NCBI GenBank assembly: GCA_019448385.1
Contig: JAGTXO010000009.1
Coordinates: 868,001-932,000, forward strand
Length of the DNA stretch: 64,000 bases
Source: Diacronema lutheri
Taxonomy: Eukaryota; Haptophyta; Pavlovophyceae; Pavlovales; Pavlovaceae
Direction: 5' to 3'
Shown: positions 21,353 to 29,678 of the stretch, piece after piece
How positions within the stretch are numbered: position 1 is the stretch's first letter
Layout of the letters: the number at the start of each line of letters is the position of its first letter
The notes under the pieces: generated by a model
What the model saw: the letters and a program-made list of their open reading frames with translations, nothing else
The model's database searches: none
What the model was told of the DNA's origin: nothing
Position numbers and translations under genes: made by a program

Positions 21353-24300
21353 ATGCCCGAGGACGCCAACGACTGCGCGCTGCTGCGCACGCTCGCCGCC
21401 GAGCTGCTCGCCGTGCAAACCGAGCTCATTGCTGGCTCGCGCGCCGCGCGTGGCGCGTCTATCGATGCGTCGACGCCGCGGCACGTCGCGATCGGCCTTG
21501 CGTCGCGCGGCTGTCGGCTGGTGCGCGAGATGCTCGCGCACGCGCGCGTGTGCGACCACGCCAAGATCGAACGGTCCATGCGAACGCGTGACGAGCTCAT
21601 TGACGATTGCCGCCGCTCCGTTGACACCCAAGTGAGCCAGCTCTCCGCGCTGCTTGAATCCAAGGAGGCGCTCGAGGCGTCCGCCGCGGTGAGTGGCGCC
21701 GCACGACGCGACCGACGGGCCGCTCGCGAGCGTTCGGCTCCCCCCGGCACGTGCCGCGCGCGCCGTGCATGCCGGGCGCGCCGCGCGCGCTCCCGCTCAT
21801 TCGCGCGCCGCGGCGTGCGGCCGCGCTGCCCCCAGGTGCTGACGAATTGCCGCGCCGAGAGTGACGACGTCTCGCTGGCGGCCGCGCAGCTCCACGCGTA
21901 TGCGCTCGCAAGCGAGGCCAAGCTCGAGGAGATCGGGCGCATCTTGCTCAGCCTCGACGAGCTTGCGCGCATTCTCGCGCGCGCGCGCTGCGAGGACGCG
22001 CACCTGCTTCGCCTCGCGCAGGCCGTCGTGATGCACGCAGGCGAGCTGGGCTCATTGTCGAGCGCGTGGGCCGAACTCGAGCGGCTGCCCAGCGACCTCG
22101 AGCCCGCGCCGACGGAGAGCCTGCTCACGACATTCACGCTGCCCGTCTCGTCAAGCGTGCACCACTCCACTGCTGAGCGTCGCGCGCCGCTGAGTGCGAG
22201 CGTCGGCGGCACCGGCTCGTCGCTCTCGCTCGCGCTCAAGTCGCTCTCGTTCTCGGCCGGCGCGTCCGCCGACCTCGACCTCTCGGCGAGCCGCTCGGTC
22301 GTCAGCCAGATGGCGGCGCGCGGCTGGCGGCGCTCGCGCGCGCCGGCTGACGCGAGCATGCGGCGGCGGCCCGAGCCGAGCCCCTTGCGCGACGCCGTCT
22401 GCGAGCTGCGCGCGCGGTGTGAGCTGCGCGCGCGCGGTCTTGCGGACGGCACACCGCACCAGCTCGTCGAGCTTGCGTGCTGCCGCACGAGCAACGCGGC
22501 GCGCATCGTCGGCGCGCTCAGCCGGCTGCCCTTCATCGCGAGCCGCGTGCCCGCCGACTATGCGCTTGACGGTGACGACGGCGACGACGGTGCAGACCTT
22601 GCCGAGCTGCAGGCCGAAGTGCGCGACAGCGGCCACCGCGGCATCCGCTCGGCGCGCATCGGCGGGCGCGCGGTGCTGCTTAAGCGCTTCCCCGTCGCCG
22701 CGGGCGCCGCGTTGGGCGACGAAGTGGCCGCGCGCGAGGTCCTCGGTGCGCCGGCCTGCACGACGATCGAGGCCGCCTTCGTTCACGGCAACGTGGTCTG
22801 GCTCGAGATGCGTGCGACGAGCCGCAGGGCGCTCACGGACGTCGTGCGGGCGGGCGAGTCGCTCTGCCGCGCGTGGCCGGGCGACGTCTCGCACTGGCGC
22901 GTGCTTGACGCGTTCCGCACGCTGCTCACGACGGTGCGCTCGGCGCATCAGGCCGGGCTCGTCCTCGGCGGCGCGCTCTCTGCCGAGCACCTGATCGTCG
23001 ATTCGCAGCGCGGCGCGCTGCTCCTCACCTCGCTCTGGCGCACGCGCACGGTGCCGACCACCGCAAGCGGCGCGCACGCCGAGGCTGGTTTCGCGGCCGA
23101 CATGCACGCGTTTGGCCGGTGCCTCTATGCGTCGCTCACGCTCGCCGCGGCGCCCGACCACCCGCAGCAGCTCGAGCAGCAGCTCGCCAAGGTGAGCGAT
23201 GCGCCGACTCGCGAGCTGCTCGCCGCACTCCTGAGCGAGGACACGGCCAAGCGGCCGTCCGCCGCCGACTGCCTCTCCGCGCGATGCTTTGTGACCATGG
23301 CGGACCGCATGCGCTCAAGCGCGGCGGTCGTTGGCGTCGAGCACCGCAAGTCCGTCTGGACGGCGCACGCGCGCTGCCTCGTGCAGCTCTCCGCCGAGCG
23401 CACGCCACTCCGGCTCTACGCGACGCGCGCGGGCATCGTCACCGACGTGCTCTCCGCGTTTGGCGCGATGCGCTCGACGGAGGACCTACTCAAGCCGCTG
23501 CACGTCTCGTTCGACGCGCACGAGCGCATCGCCTCCGACCAAGGCGGCGTGACGCGCGAGCTGTTCACGCACCTCTTTGAGCGGCTGCGCGCCGACGCGG
23601 AGGCGGGCGTGGATGGTCGGCTGCTGGACGTCGGCTCGAGCACCACGCGGCACGGCGCGTGCTTCTTGCCGTCGCCACGCGCCTCGCCGCGGCACTGCGA
23701 GGCGCTTGGCCGCGTGATGCTCAAGATGCTGATCCTCGGCCTGCCGTGCCCGCTCCGCTTCGCGCCGTCGCTCGTCAAGTCGCTCGCGTGCTCGGACGAA
23801 GAGCTTGGTGTGGACGACCTCGCCGCTTTTGACGCGCAGGCGGCCTCGTCGCTGCAAGCGCTCGCCACCGCGTCGAGCGCCGAGCTCGAGGAGATGGAGC
23901 TCTTTTTTACGGCGGCGGAGGATGTGGGGCGCGTCGACGAGCGCGTGACCGCCGCCAACCTGCCCGAGTACGTCAAGGCGAAGGTGTGGGTCGAGCTCGA
24001 GACGAGCCGGGTCGCGCAGATCGAGCGCCTCGTTTACGGCTTCCGCGCCATCCCGCCGCTCGACGCGCACCTCGACCTGCTCGGGCACGGCGGCCTCGCC
24101 GAGCTCCTCTTCGACTCGGCCGCGCGCGCGCTCGACGTCGAGCTCGTCGTGCGCACGCTCGCGTGGCAGGACTGGCCCGCCGACTCAGCTGTCCCGGACC
24201 GCCTCGCGACATGCCTTCGCGGCCTCGACCAGGAGCGGCTGCGCCGTTTCCTCCGCCTCGCGACGGGCTGCCTCGTCTGGCCAACGGGTGGCTTCTCGCC

Positions 24301-24580
24301 GCCGATCACGATCCAGCGCTGCCCGCCGTCGTGCGCGCTCCCCGTCGGCTCGACGTGGTGCGCACGCCAAGCGACGCGCCCGTGCGTCCCCGCTGCGTGG
24401 GCGCCGCACCGCCACTCGTCTCACGCGCCGCGCGCCGGCCGCGCGCGCTCCCGGCCGTCTGCACGCTTGCGCAGCTTCCATGTGATCCGCATGCCCGACT
24501 ACGCCGATTCGGCCGACCTCGAGCCCAAGCTGCTGCTCGCGCTCGACCACGTCGGTGAGCAGGACATGGGCTTCGTCTGA
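21353..24580 (+). CDS. Pseudokinase-HECT fusion, putative E3 ubiquitin ligase
   Basis: Exons 21353-21688, 21836-24357 and 24475-24580 give 987 aa. Intron 1 (147 bp, GTGAGT...CCCCAG) and intron 2 (117 bp, GTGCGC...GCGCAG) both keep an open frame if left unspliced. Splicing intron 2 creates the codon TG|C and the motif LPVGSTCFHVIRMPDY, which places the catalytic cysteine at residue 953, 35 residues from the end, as in HECT ligases. The HECT domain covers roughly 660-987: DQGGVTRELF, then RFLRLATGCLVWPTGGF, ending MGFV. Residues 365-610 resemble a degenerate protein kinase fold (AVLLKRF as VAIK-like, EDTAKRPSAADCL near the end) without clear HRD or DFG motifs. The N-terminus is helical and unassigned. 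The substrate is unknown. Confidence 0.85.
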   Translation: MPEDANDCALLRTLAAELLAVQTELIAGSRAARGASIDASTPRHVAIGLASRGCRLVREMLAHARVCDHAKIERSMRTRDELIDDCRRSVDTQVSQLSALLESKEALEASAAVSGAARRDRRAARERSAPPGTCRARRACRARRARSRSFARRGVRPRCPQVLTNCRAESDDVSLAAAQLHAYALASEAKLEEIGRILLSLDELARILARARCEDAHLLRLAQAVVMHAGELGSLSSAWAELERLPSDLEPAPTESLLTTFTLPVSSSVHHSTAERRAPLSASVGGTGSSLSLALKSLSFSAGASADLDLSASRSVVSQMAARGWRRSRAPADASMRRRPEPSPLRDAVCELRARCELRARGLADGTPHQLVELACCRTSNAARIVGALSRLPFIASRVPADYALDGDDGDDGADLAELQAEVRDSGHRGIRSARIGGRAVLLKRFPVAAGAALGDEVAAREVLGAPACTTIEAAFVHGNVVWLEMRATSRRALTDVVRAGESLCRAWPGDVSHWRVLDAFRTLLTTVRSAHQAGLVLGGALSAEHLIVDSQRGALLLTSLWRTRTVPTTASGAHAEAGFAADMHAFGRCLYASLTLAAAPDHPQQLEQQLAKVSDAPTRELLAALLSEDTAKRPSAADCLSARCFVTMADRMRSSAAVVGVEHRKSVWTAHARCLVQLSAERTPLRLYATRAGIVTDVLSAFGAMRSTEDLLKPLHVSFDAHERIASDQGGVTRELFTHLFERLRADAEAGVDGRLLDVGSSTTRHGACFLPSPRASPRHCEALGRVMLKMLILGLPCPLRFAPSLVKSLACSDEELGVDDLAAFDAQAASSLQALATASSAELEEMELFFTAAEDVGRVDERVTAANLPEYVKAKVWVELETSRVAQIERLVYGFRAIPPLDAHLDLLGHGGLAELLFDSAARALDVELVVRTLAWQDWPADSAVPDRLATCLRGLDQERLRRFLRLATGCLVWPTGGFSPPITIQRCPPSCALPVGSTWCARQATRPCVPAAWAPHRHSSHAPRAGRARSRPSARLRSFHVIRMPDYADSADLEPKLLLALDHVGEQDMGFV

Positions 24581-24611
24581 AGCTGCGCCTGCGCAGGCTA
24601 GGGAAGAGCGT

Positions 24612-24639
24612 GGGGGGGGGGGGGTGGGGTGGGGGGGGG
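24612..24639. repeat. G-rich homopolymer tract
   Basis: This is a 28-bp run of G broken by single T residues, immediately downstream of the HECT stop codon, followed by an A8 run at 24653-24660. It lies between the convergent HECT and sirtuin genes. No terminator function can be shown. Confidence 0.8.
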
Positions 24640-24747
24640 ATCGGAGGCCCAGAAAAAAAATTGGATTGACAACGCGCCCGTCGTCACGGCCAGCTGGTCA
24701 CGCGGTCCACTGCGCCCACCAAGGGCGCTGCCGCACCGTATTCAGTG

Positions 24748-26418
24748 TTACCGTCGCGAGCCGCTGCGCTGCCGCACGCTCGAGCGCGAGGCGCCCAGCG
24801 CGGGCTCTCGCGGCTCGTGCGGCCGCTCTGCCTTGTTCGCTGGGTCCGCCGCAAGGTGCTGCATCTTCCGCTTGGCAGCGGCCCTCACAAGCTGAGGCTT
24901 TTGGCCGTTGGCCGCGCCGTGACCCGCCTCGGCCGCGGCCGCGATCTCCGCGTCCGCCGCGGCGATCACGGCGTCGGCATCGTGCTGCACGCGCACGGTT
25001 TCGAGCTCGAGCAGCGCCTCCACCACCGCCTCATCCGCCTCCGCGGCGGGCCGCGATGCACGCTGCGCGCCGCGCCGCGCCACCGCGCCGCGCGCGCCGT
25101 CAAGAGAAGGCGGCACATCCGCCGCCGGCCGTGGCAACGTTACATCCATTCTGATGGAGCGGAGCGTGCAGAGCGGGCTCAGCTCGAAGTAGAGGGAGAG
25201 GTGAAGCGCGCCGGCCGTCGCGGACGCCGCCGGCAACTCCGCGCGCCAGCCGCACGCGGCGCTCAGCGTGATGACGCTCGGCGGCGCGTCCGGACTGCAG
25301 CCGCGCGGCGGCGCGGCGTGCGCGCCCACCATCGCCTCCTCCGCATCGCACGGCGCGCCGGTACGCGCGCCAGCCACGTCGCGCGCACCGCGCACGGCGA
25401 GCGTGACGGTCGCGACGGGCGTGACGGGTACGGCGGACGTGACGGCCACGGTGGGCGTGATTGTCGCCGTGCAGCGCTCGAGCCAATGCAGGGGCGCATC
25501 GACGCCGTGCACGCTCGCGAGGCGGAGTTCAGAGCGGCGGCCACATTCGAGAAGCACGCGGCGCACGCGCACGCGGTCGCGCCGCACGTATGGCGGCACG
25601 TCGATCCCGAGCGCGCGCGCGACGCGCGCCATGACGGCGTCGACGCGCGCGCGCACGACGATCGCCGCCTTGCCGTCCTTGGGCGTGCGCTGCAGGTTGA
25701 CGATGGCGAGCTTGCCGCCGCGGCGCGTGACGCGCTGGGGCATGTTGCACGCGGGCGTGATCTGCAAGCTCGTGCCCAGGCAGAGCGCCACGTCTGCGCT
25801 CGCCGTCTCCGCCTCGGCGCGCGCCATCTCGGCGACGGGCAGTTCCGACTCCCAGTCGAGGCAGTGGTCGCGTAGCGCGCCGGCGCAGCGCTCACACGCG
25901 CGGCCGGTGGGCTTGAGGCCGACGGACGGCACCTCGAAATCGCGCACGTACTCCGCCGTGCACTTTGCGCACACCTCGAGGAAGCAGTTGCCGTGCAGCT
26001 CGGCGAGCGCGTCGCGCGGCAGGCCAGAGCGGATGTGCAGGCAGTCCACGTTCTGGCTCACGACGAGCGCGAGGCGGCCGGCGCGGTGCATGCCGACGAG
26101 GACCATGTGCGTGAGCGAGGGGTGCGCCTGGTCGAAACGCACGCTCGCCTTTGGCGCCGGCTGCCCCTTGCGCTGCAGCGTCCATACGCCTGCCGGGCCG
26201 CGAAAGTCGGGGATGCCGCACGACGTCGAGATGCCCGCGCCCGTGAAGACGACGATCTTGTGGGCCGCGGCGAGCAATCGGGCGAGCTCGTCCGACTTGG
26301 CCAGCGCGTCAGCCGTAGAGTCGAGGAACTCGCGCGCGCCAAGACCGCCGCCCAGGTCGTCGCGGTGCGACAAACGGGACGCGTACCCGAGTGAGCCGTC
26401 GAGCGAGCCGTCCCCCAT
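24748..26418 (-). CDS. SIRT6: SIRT6-class (class IV) NAD-dependent protein deacylase
   Basis: Starting at the ATG at 26418 (MGDGSLDGSLGYASRLS) the product is 556 aa; an upstream ATG at 26475 would add 19 residues. The N-terminus matches the SIRT6/plant SRT1 opening. The NAD-binding motif GAGIST is at 60-65, followed by GIPDFRGPAGVWT. The catalytic His is H142 in ELHGN, and the zinc cysteines are C150, C153, C175 and C178. GTSLQITPACNMP and KLAIVNLQRTPKD complete the fold. The usual QNVDGLH reads QNVDCLH here (C126). After residue 270 a C-terminal extension (ELRLASVHGVDAPL) resembles plant SRT1 tails and ends in a basic, probably nuclear tail. SIRT6 proteins deacetylate histone H3 in chromatin and act in DNA repair and metabolism. 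The gene converges on the HECT gene. Confidence 0.92.
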   Translation of the reverse strand: MGDGSLDGSLGYASRLSHRDDLGGGLGAREFLDSTADALAKSDELARLLAAAHKIVVFTGAGISTSCGIPDFRGPAGVWTLQRKGQPAPKASVRFDQAHPSLTHMVLVGMHRAGRLALVVSQNVDCLHIRSGLPRDALAELHGNCFLEVCAKCTAEYVRDFEVPSVGLKPTGRACERCAGALRDHCLDWESELPVAEMARAEAETASADVALCLGTSLQITPACNMPQRVTRRGGKLAIVNLQRTPKDGKAAIVVRARVDAVMARVARALGIDVPPYVRRDRVRVRRVLLECGRRSELRLASVHGVDAPLHWLERCTATITPTVAVTSAVPVTPVATVTLAVRGARDVAGARTGAPCDAEEAMVGAHAAPPRGCSPDAPPSVITLSAACGWRAELPAASATAGALHLSLYFELSPLCTLRSIRMDVTLPRPAADVPPSLDGARGAVARRGAQRASRPAAEADEAVVEALLELETVRVQHDADAVIAAADAEIAAAAEAGHGAANGQKPQLVRAAAKRKMQHLAADPANKAERPHEPREPALGASRSSVRQRSGSRR

Positions 26419-26473
26419 CGTGCGCACCGGAGTGATTGCGCCGCACCGAGCCAGGAGCATCGAGTGACTCGCC
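26419..26473. promoter_or_regulatory. Shared start region of sirtuin and UQCRH genes
   Basis: The preferred sirtuin ATG (26418, minus) and the UQCRH ATG (26474, plus) are 55 bp apart. The alternative upstream sirtuin ATG overlaps the UQCRH ATG within the palindrome CCATGG at 26472-26477. No TATA box is seen. Both 5' UTRs and any core promoters must overlap. Confidence 0.45.
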
Positions 26474-26796
26474 ATGGACGAGGCGGAGCTGCACGACGTG
26501 AAGGAGGATTTGGAGAAGAAGTGCGCGCCGCAGTGCGCGCACCTCTACATCGTCTATCAGGATTGCGCCGAGCGCATCGCGGGCAAGGAGGAGGCGCACT
26601 GCACCGGCCAGTACCTCGACTATGAAAAATGCATTTCGCACTGCGTGCGTGCGCGATGCGCGAAGCGCCGCGCAACGCTTGGCGCCGGGTGGAGCGAGGC
26701 GCGCACGGCGGCCGATGCGCGCGCAATGACTCGCGCTGCGCGCGCGCCCGCGGCGCGCCGCAGGTCGCGAATCACATCTTCAAGAGCTTGAAGTGA
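26474..26796 (+). CDS. UQCRH: Cytochrome bc1 complex hinge protein (subunit 6)
   Basis: Two exons, 26474-26644 and 26764-26796, encode a 67-aa acidic protein starting MDEAELHDVKEDLEKKC. The pattern CAPQCAHLYIVYQDC and CTGQYLDYEKCISHC gives the paired cysteines that form the disulfide hairpin of the QCR6/UQCRH family. The 119-bp intron runs from GTGCGT to CAG. Splicing joins ISHC to VANHIFKSLK and a stop, matching the family's conserved C-terminal FxKLK-type ending; without splicing the frame becomes Arg/Ala-rich. The protein sits on the intermembrane-space side of respiratory complex III and helps cytochrome c1 interact with cytochrome c. There is no cleavable presequence, as usual for short forms of this protein. 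Confidence 0.93.
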
Positions 26797-27065
26797 CATC
26801 GCGGTCGTGGGGATGCCGACGCGGCGGCGCACCTCCACGGCGGCCATGCTGGGCCGCGGACTGGAGGTCGGCGGCTCAGCGGCTGGCCTGCACGCGCGCG
26901 AGTCTACGCGCCATGCTCGTGCCGCTGCGCGTACGCAACGCAGGGCCTGCCGCGGCTGCCAAGCTCCGCCCGTAGAAAACGCATTTTGACGTTTAGATTC
27001 CGAGGCCCGAGCGTGTCGCTCGCGGATGAGCTCCGCGCCGGCTGCTGGCGCCACGGCACATCCCC

Positions 27066-29660
27066 TCACTCCTGTTTGCTCCTCACGACACCGCCAGCCG
27101 CAGCTGCGGCGGCTGGCCGAGCGCGCGACTCGCCCTGGACGACGCCATCAGCGGGTGCCTCAGCCAGAGGCACGGCGGCCGCTGCTCGAGCGCGCCGCAG
27201 CCCAGCCATCCCGTCCGTCCCCGCAAACTCGGCGCGCACGAGCACGTACGCGACGGCGGCGGCGTTGAGTGCGCCGAGCGCGACGTGCTCGGTGGCGGCG
27301 CGCGCCGGCACGGGCCGGCCGGCGGGCGCGCGCGCGTGCGCGCGCGCCGCGGACGCGTGGACGGCGACGGCGGCGGCGGCAAGCATCGCCACCTGCGCGC
27401 GCGTCGGGAGCAGGCGCCGTGCCCACGACTCGGCGGCGCGGCGCGCGCCGTCGCGCGGCGCGAACAGCGCACCTAGGAGGACGAGGTGGTGGGCGGCGCG
27501 CGCCGCAAGGTTGAGCGCATTGGCGAAGATGACGCCGTGCAGCCCGCAGCCCGCACGGAGCAGCGCGAGCATGCCGAGCCAATAGCCGAGCGCGCACGCG
27601 GCGAGGAATCCATTGAAATCGCGGAGCTGCGCGGGCGTCGCGAGCGCGCGCACCGCCGCCTCGAGAATGCCGTTCAGCGCCATCATGGGCGTGTGCAGGC
27701 AGTAGCTGGCGAGGAGCGGGGGCGCGTCGCCCGCGGCCCACCGCGCGCCATACGCGAGCTGCAGCAACAGCCGCGCGTAGGCCGGTCCGAAGGTGGCGAA
27801 GACGAGCGCCAGCAGGAGAAGGCGGCGCGCGACGCGCGCGAGCAGCTCGCCCGCGCGCGCGAGCGCGAGCGCGCGCTCTTCCGCGGCCGAGGGCGCCACG
27901 GTGGCCGCGGCGGCGCACCGCTGCTCGTCGTGGTCGCGCTCCGGCGGCCCGCCATGGACGAGCGCGGCGTCGCCGCGCGCGTGCGCAGCGGTTGCGCGCC
28001 GTTTGGCAGCGCCGCGCTCGGCGTGCGATGCCGGCTTCGCACAGGGGCTCTCGCCGAGCTCGCGCTCGGCGTGCGATGCCGGCTTCGCACAGGGGCTCTC
28101 GCCGAGCTCGCGCTCGGCGTGCGATGCCGGCTTCGCACAGGGGCTCTCGCCGAGCTCGCGCTCGGCGTGCGATGCCGGCTTCGCACAGGGGCCCTCGCCG
28201 AGCTCGCGCTCGGCGTGCGATGCCGGCTTCGCACAGGGGCTCTCGCCGAGCTCGCGCTCGGCGTGCGATGCCGGCTTCGCACAGGGGCCCTCGCCGAGCT
28301 CGCGCTCGGCGTGCGATGCCGGCTTCGCACAGGGGCCCTCGCCGAGCTCGCGCTCGGCGTGCGATGCCGGCTTCGCACAGGGGCTCTCGCCGAGCTCGCG
28401 CTTGGCGTGCGATGCCGGCTTCGCACAGGGGCTCTCGCCGAGCTCGCGCTCGGCGTGCGATGCCGGCTTCGCACAGGGGCTCTCGCCGAGCTCGCGCTCG
28501 GCGTGCGATGCCGGCTTCGCACAGGGGCCCTCGCCGAGCTCGCGCTCGGCGTGCGATGCCGGCTTCGCACAGGGGCTCTCGCCGAGCTCGCGCTCGGCGT
28601 GCGATGCCGGCTTCGCACAGGGGCCCTCGCCGGGCTCGCGCTCGGCGTGCGATGCGCGAAGCGCGTGCTCGCCGGCGGCGCGCGCGTGCGACGCCAGCTG
28701 CGCGAACGCCGTCTCCTCGGCCGGCTCGAGCACAAAGCGCGCGAGTAACGAGCCCAGATTAGAAACGAGCGCAAACGCGCCGTGCTGCGCGTCGGTTACG
28801 CGAGCGCGCGGCGCGGGCGCGGCGGCGCAGGCGACAACGGCGGCGGCGCACGACGACGCACCGGCGTCATCGCCGCCGCCGCCGCTCGCGAGCAGCAAGA
28901 CGATCGACTCGCCGTGCGTCAGAGCAAACTTTGCCAATTGCTGCAAGACGTACGCGCACACGAGCTCGCGCGCGGCGCCGGCGCGCGCGCGGTGCGGCGC
29001 GGCGGCGGCGCGACGCGGCGCGAGCGGCTCGCCTCGCCACAGCGCGCCCGCCCAGAAGCCCGCCGCATATACGGCCGCGTAGCAAAGTTGGCCAAGCGCA
29101 AATGCGCGAAGCGCGCGCGCGCCCGCCGCCGCGCCGCCGACGAGTGCGCAGTACGTGGCGAGGCAGCGCGCGAGGTGCGCGCTGCCCTCGACGAAGGCGC
29201 GCGAGCCCCACAGCATCCGCGCCTGCACCGACACGTATGCCGGCTCGGCCGCCGCCTCGAGCACGCTCGACGCGCAGAAGACGGCCAGGGCGAGGCGGTA
29301 CCCGTCGCGCGCTGATGCCTCGCCCATGGCGCGCTCGACGAAGAGGATGCCAGCGACGAGAAGCGCGACGAGGGTGGGCGAGAGCCACGCCAGGTTGAGC
29401 GCGAGCTGCCGCTCGTCCGCGAGCCGCGCCGCCGCCTGGCGCAGCGTGTCGCGCACGAGCGTGCCGGCAGTGACGAGCACGAGGTTGAGCCGCACGCTCG
29501 CGACGCCGTACGCGGACGGATCGACAGATCGCACGACGAGCGCGTTGAGTGCAAAAGTGAGCCCGCGCGAGAGCACCTGGTTCGCCACGAGGTAGGCCAT
29601 CCCGCCGAACTGGCCGGGTGGCCGCATCGGCGCAGCCATCCTTGCATCCGGGCCGGCCAT
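27066..29660 (-). CDS. RFT1: RFT1-like multi-pass ER membrane protein with internal minisatellite
   Basis: This single-exon frame of 864 aa starts at the ATG at 29660. The N-terminal core (LVANQVLSRGLTFALNALVV, YGVASVRLNLVLV, RDTLRQAA) and C-terminal core (FGPAYARLLLQLAYG, SYCLHTPMMALNGILEA, FANALNLAARAAHHLVL) match RFT1, the MOP/MATE-related protein required for N-glycan lipid-linked oligosaccharide assembly in the ER. Around a dozen hydrophobic helices are apparent. Human RFT1 is about 540 aa. Most of the excess is a hydrophilic insert around residues 330-570 made of a 16-residue repeat (see 28014-28660), lying in what should be a loop between helices. The ATG is only 18 bp from that of the divergent FAM210-like gene. 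Confidence 0.9.
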   Translation of the reverse strand: MAGPDARMAAPMRPPGQFGGMAYLVANQVLSRGLTFALNALVVRSVDPSAYGVASVRLNLVLVTAGTLVRDTLRQAAARLADERQLALNLAWLSPTLVALLVAGILFVERAMGEASARDGYRLALAVFCASSVLEAAAEPAYVSVQARMLWGSRAFVEGSAHLARCLATYCALVGGAAAGARALRAFALGQLCYAAVYAAGFWAGALWRGEPLAPRRAAAAPHRARAGAARELVCAYVLQQLAKFALTHGESIVLLLASGGGGDDAGASSCAAAVVACAAAPAPRARVTDAQHGAFALVSNLGSLLARFVLEPAEETAFAQLASHARAAGEHALRASHAEREPGEGPCAKPASHAERELGESPCAKPASHAERELGEGPCAKPASHAERELGESPCAKPASHAERELGESPCAKPASHAKRELGESPCAKPASHAERELGEGPCAKPASHAERELGEGPCAKPASHAERELGESPCAKPASHAERELGEGPCAKPASHAERELGESPCAKPASHAERELGESPCAKPASHAERELGESPCAKPASHAERGAAKRRATAAHARGDAALVHGGPPERDHDEQRCAAAATVAPSAAEERALALARAGELLARVARRLLLLALVFATFGPAYARLLLQLAYGARWAAGDAPPLLASYCLHTPMMALNGILEAAVRALATPAQLRDFNGFLAACALGYWLGMLALLRAGCGLHGVIFANALNLAARAAHHLVLLGALFAPRDGARRAAESWARRLLPTRAQVAMLAAAAVAVHASAARAHARAPAGRPVPARAATEHVALGALNAAAVAYVLVRAEFAGTDGMAGLRRARAAAAVPLAEAPADGVVQGESRARPAAAAAAGGVVRSKQE
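28014..28660. repeat. 48-bp coding minisatellite, 13 full units plus a partial
   Basis: The unit is 48 bp (it contains GCGTGCGATGCCGGCTTCGC) and repeats with only a handful of substitutions, mainly GGGCTC/GGGCCC and one CTC/CTT. In the RFT1 frame it encodes SHAERELGESPCAKPA with S/G and E/K variants. Because 48 is divisible by three, copy-number change preserves the frame. Homogeneity between copies indicates recent expansion or gene conversion. The same period leaves several other frames open. Confidence 0.97.
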
Positions 29661-29678
29661 CCTTGCACGTGGAGCCGG
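29661..29678. promoter_or_regulatory. 18-bp gap between divergent RFT1 and FAM210-like start codons
   Basis: Minus-strand ATG at 29660 and plus-strand ATG at 29679 leave no room for separate promoters or non-overlapping 5' UTRs. The sequence CCATCCTTGCA occurs twice at 29638-29669, across the RFT1 start. Each transcript probably starts inside the other gene's coding region, unless one of the downstream in-frame ATGs is used. Confidence 0.5.

Noticed and set aside
26645-26763. Arg/Ala-rich C-terminus of UQCRH read straight through
   Set aside because: A 119-bp intron with GTGCGT and CAG restores the family's FKSLK ending; read-through sequence has no family resemblance.
28014-28660. CRISPR-like array
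   Set aside because: Units are contiguous 48-bp repeats without unique spacers, lie inside a eukaryotic coding frame and have no cas genes nearby.
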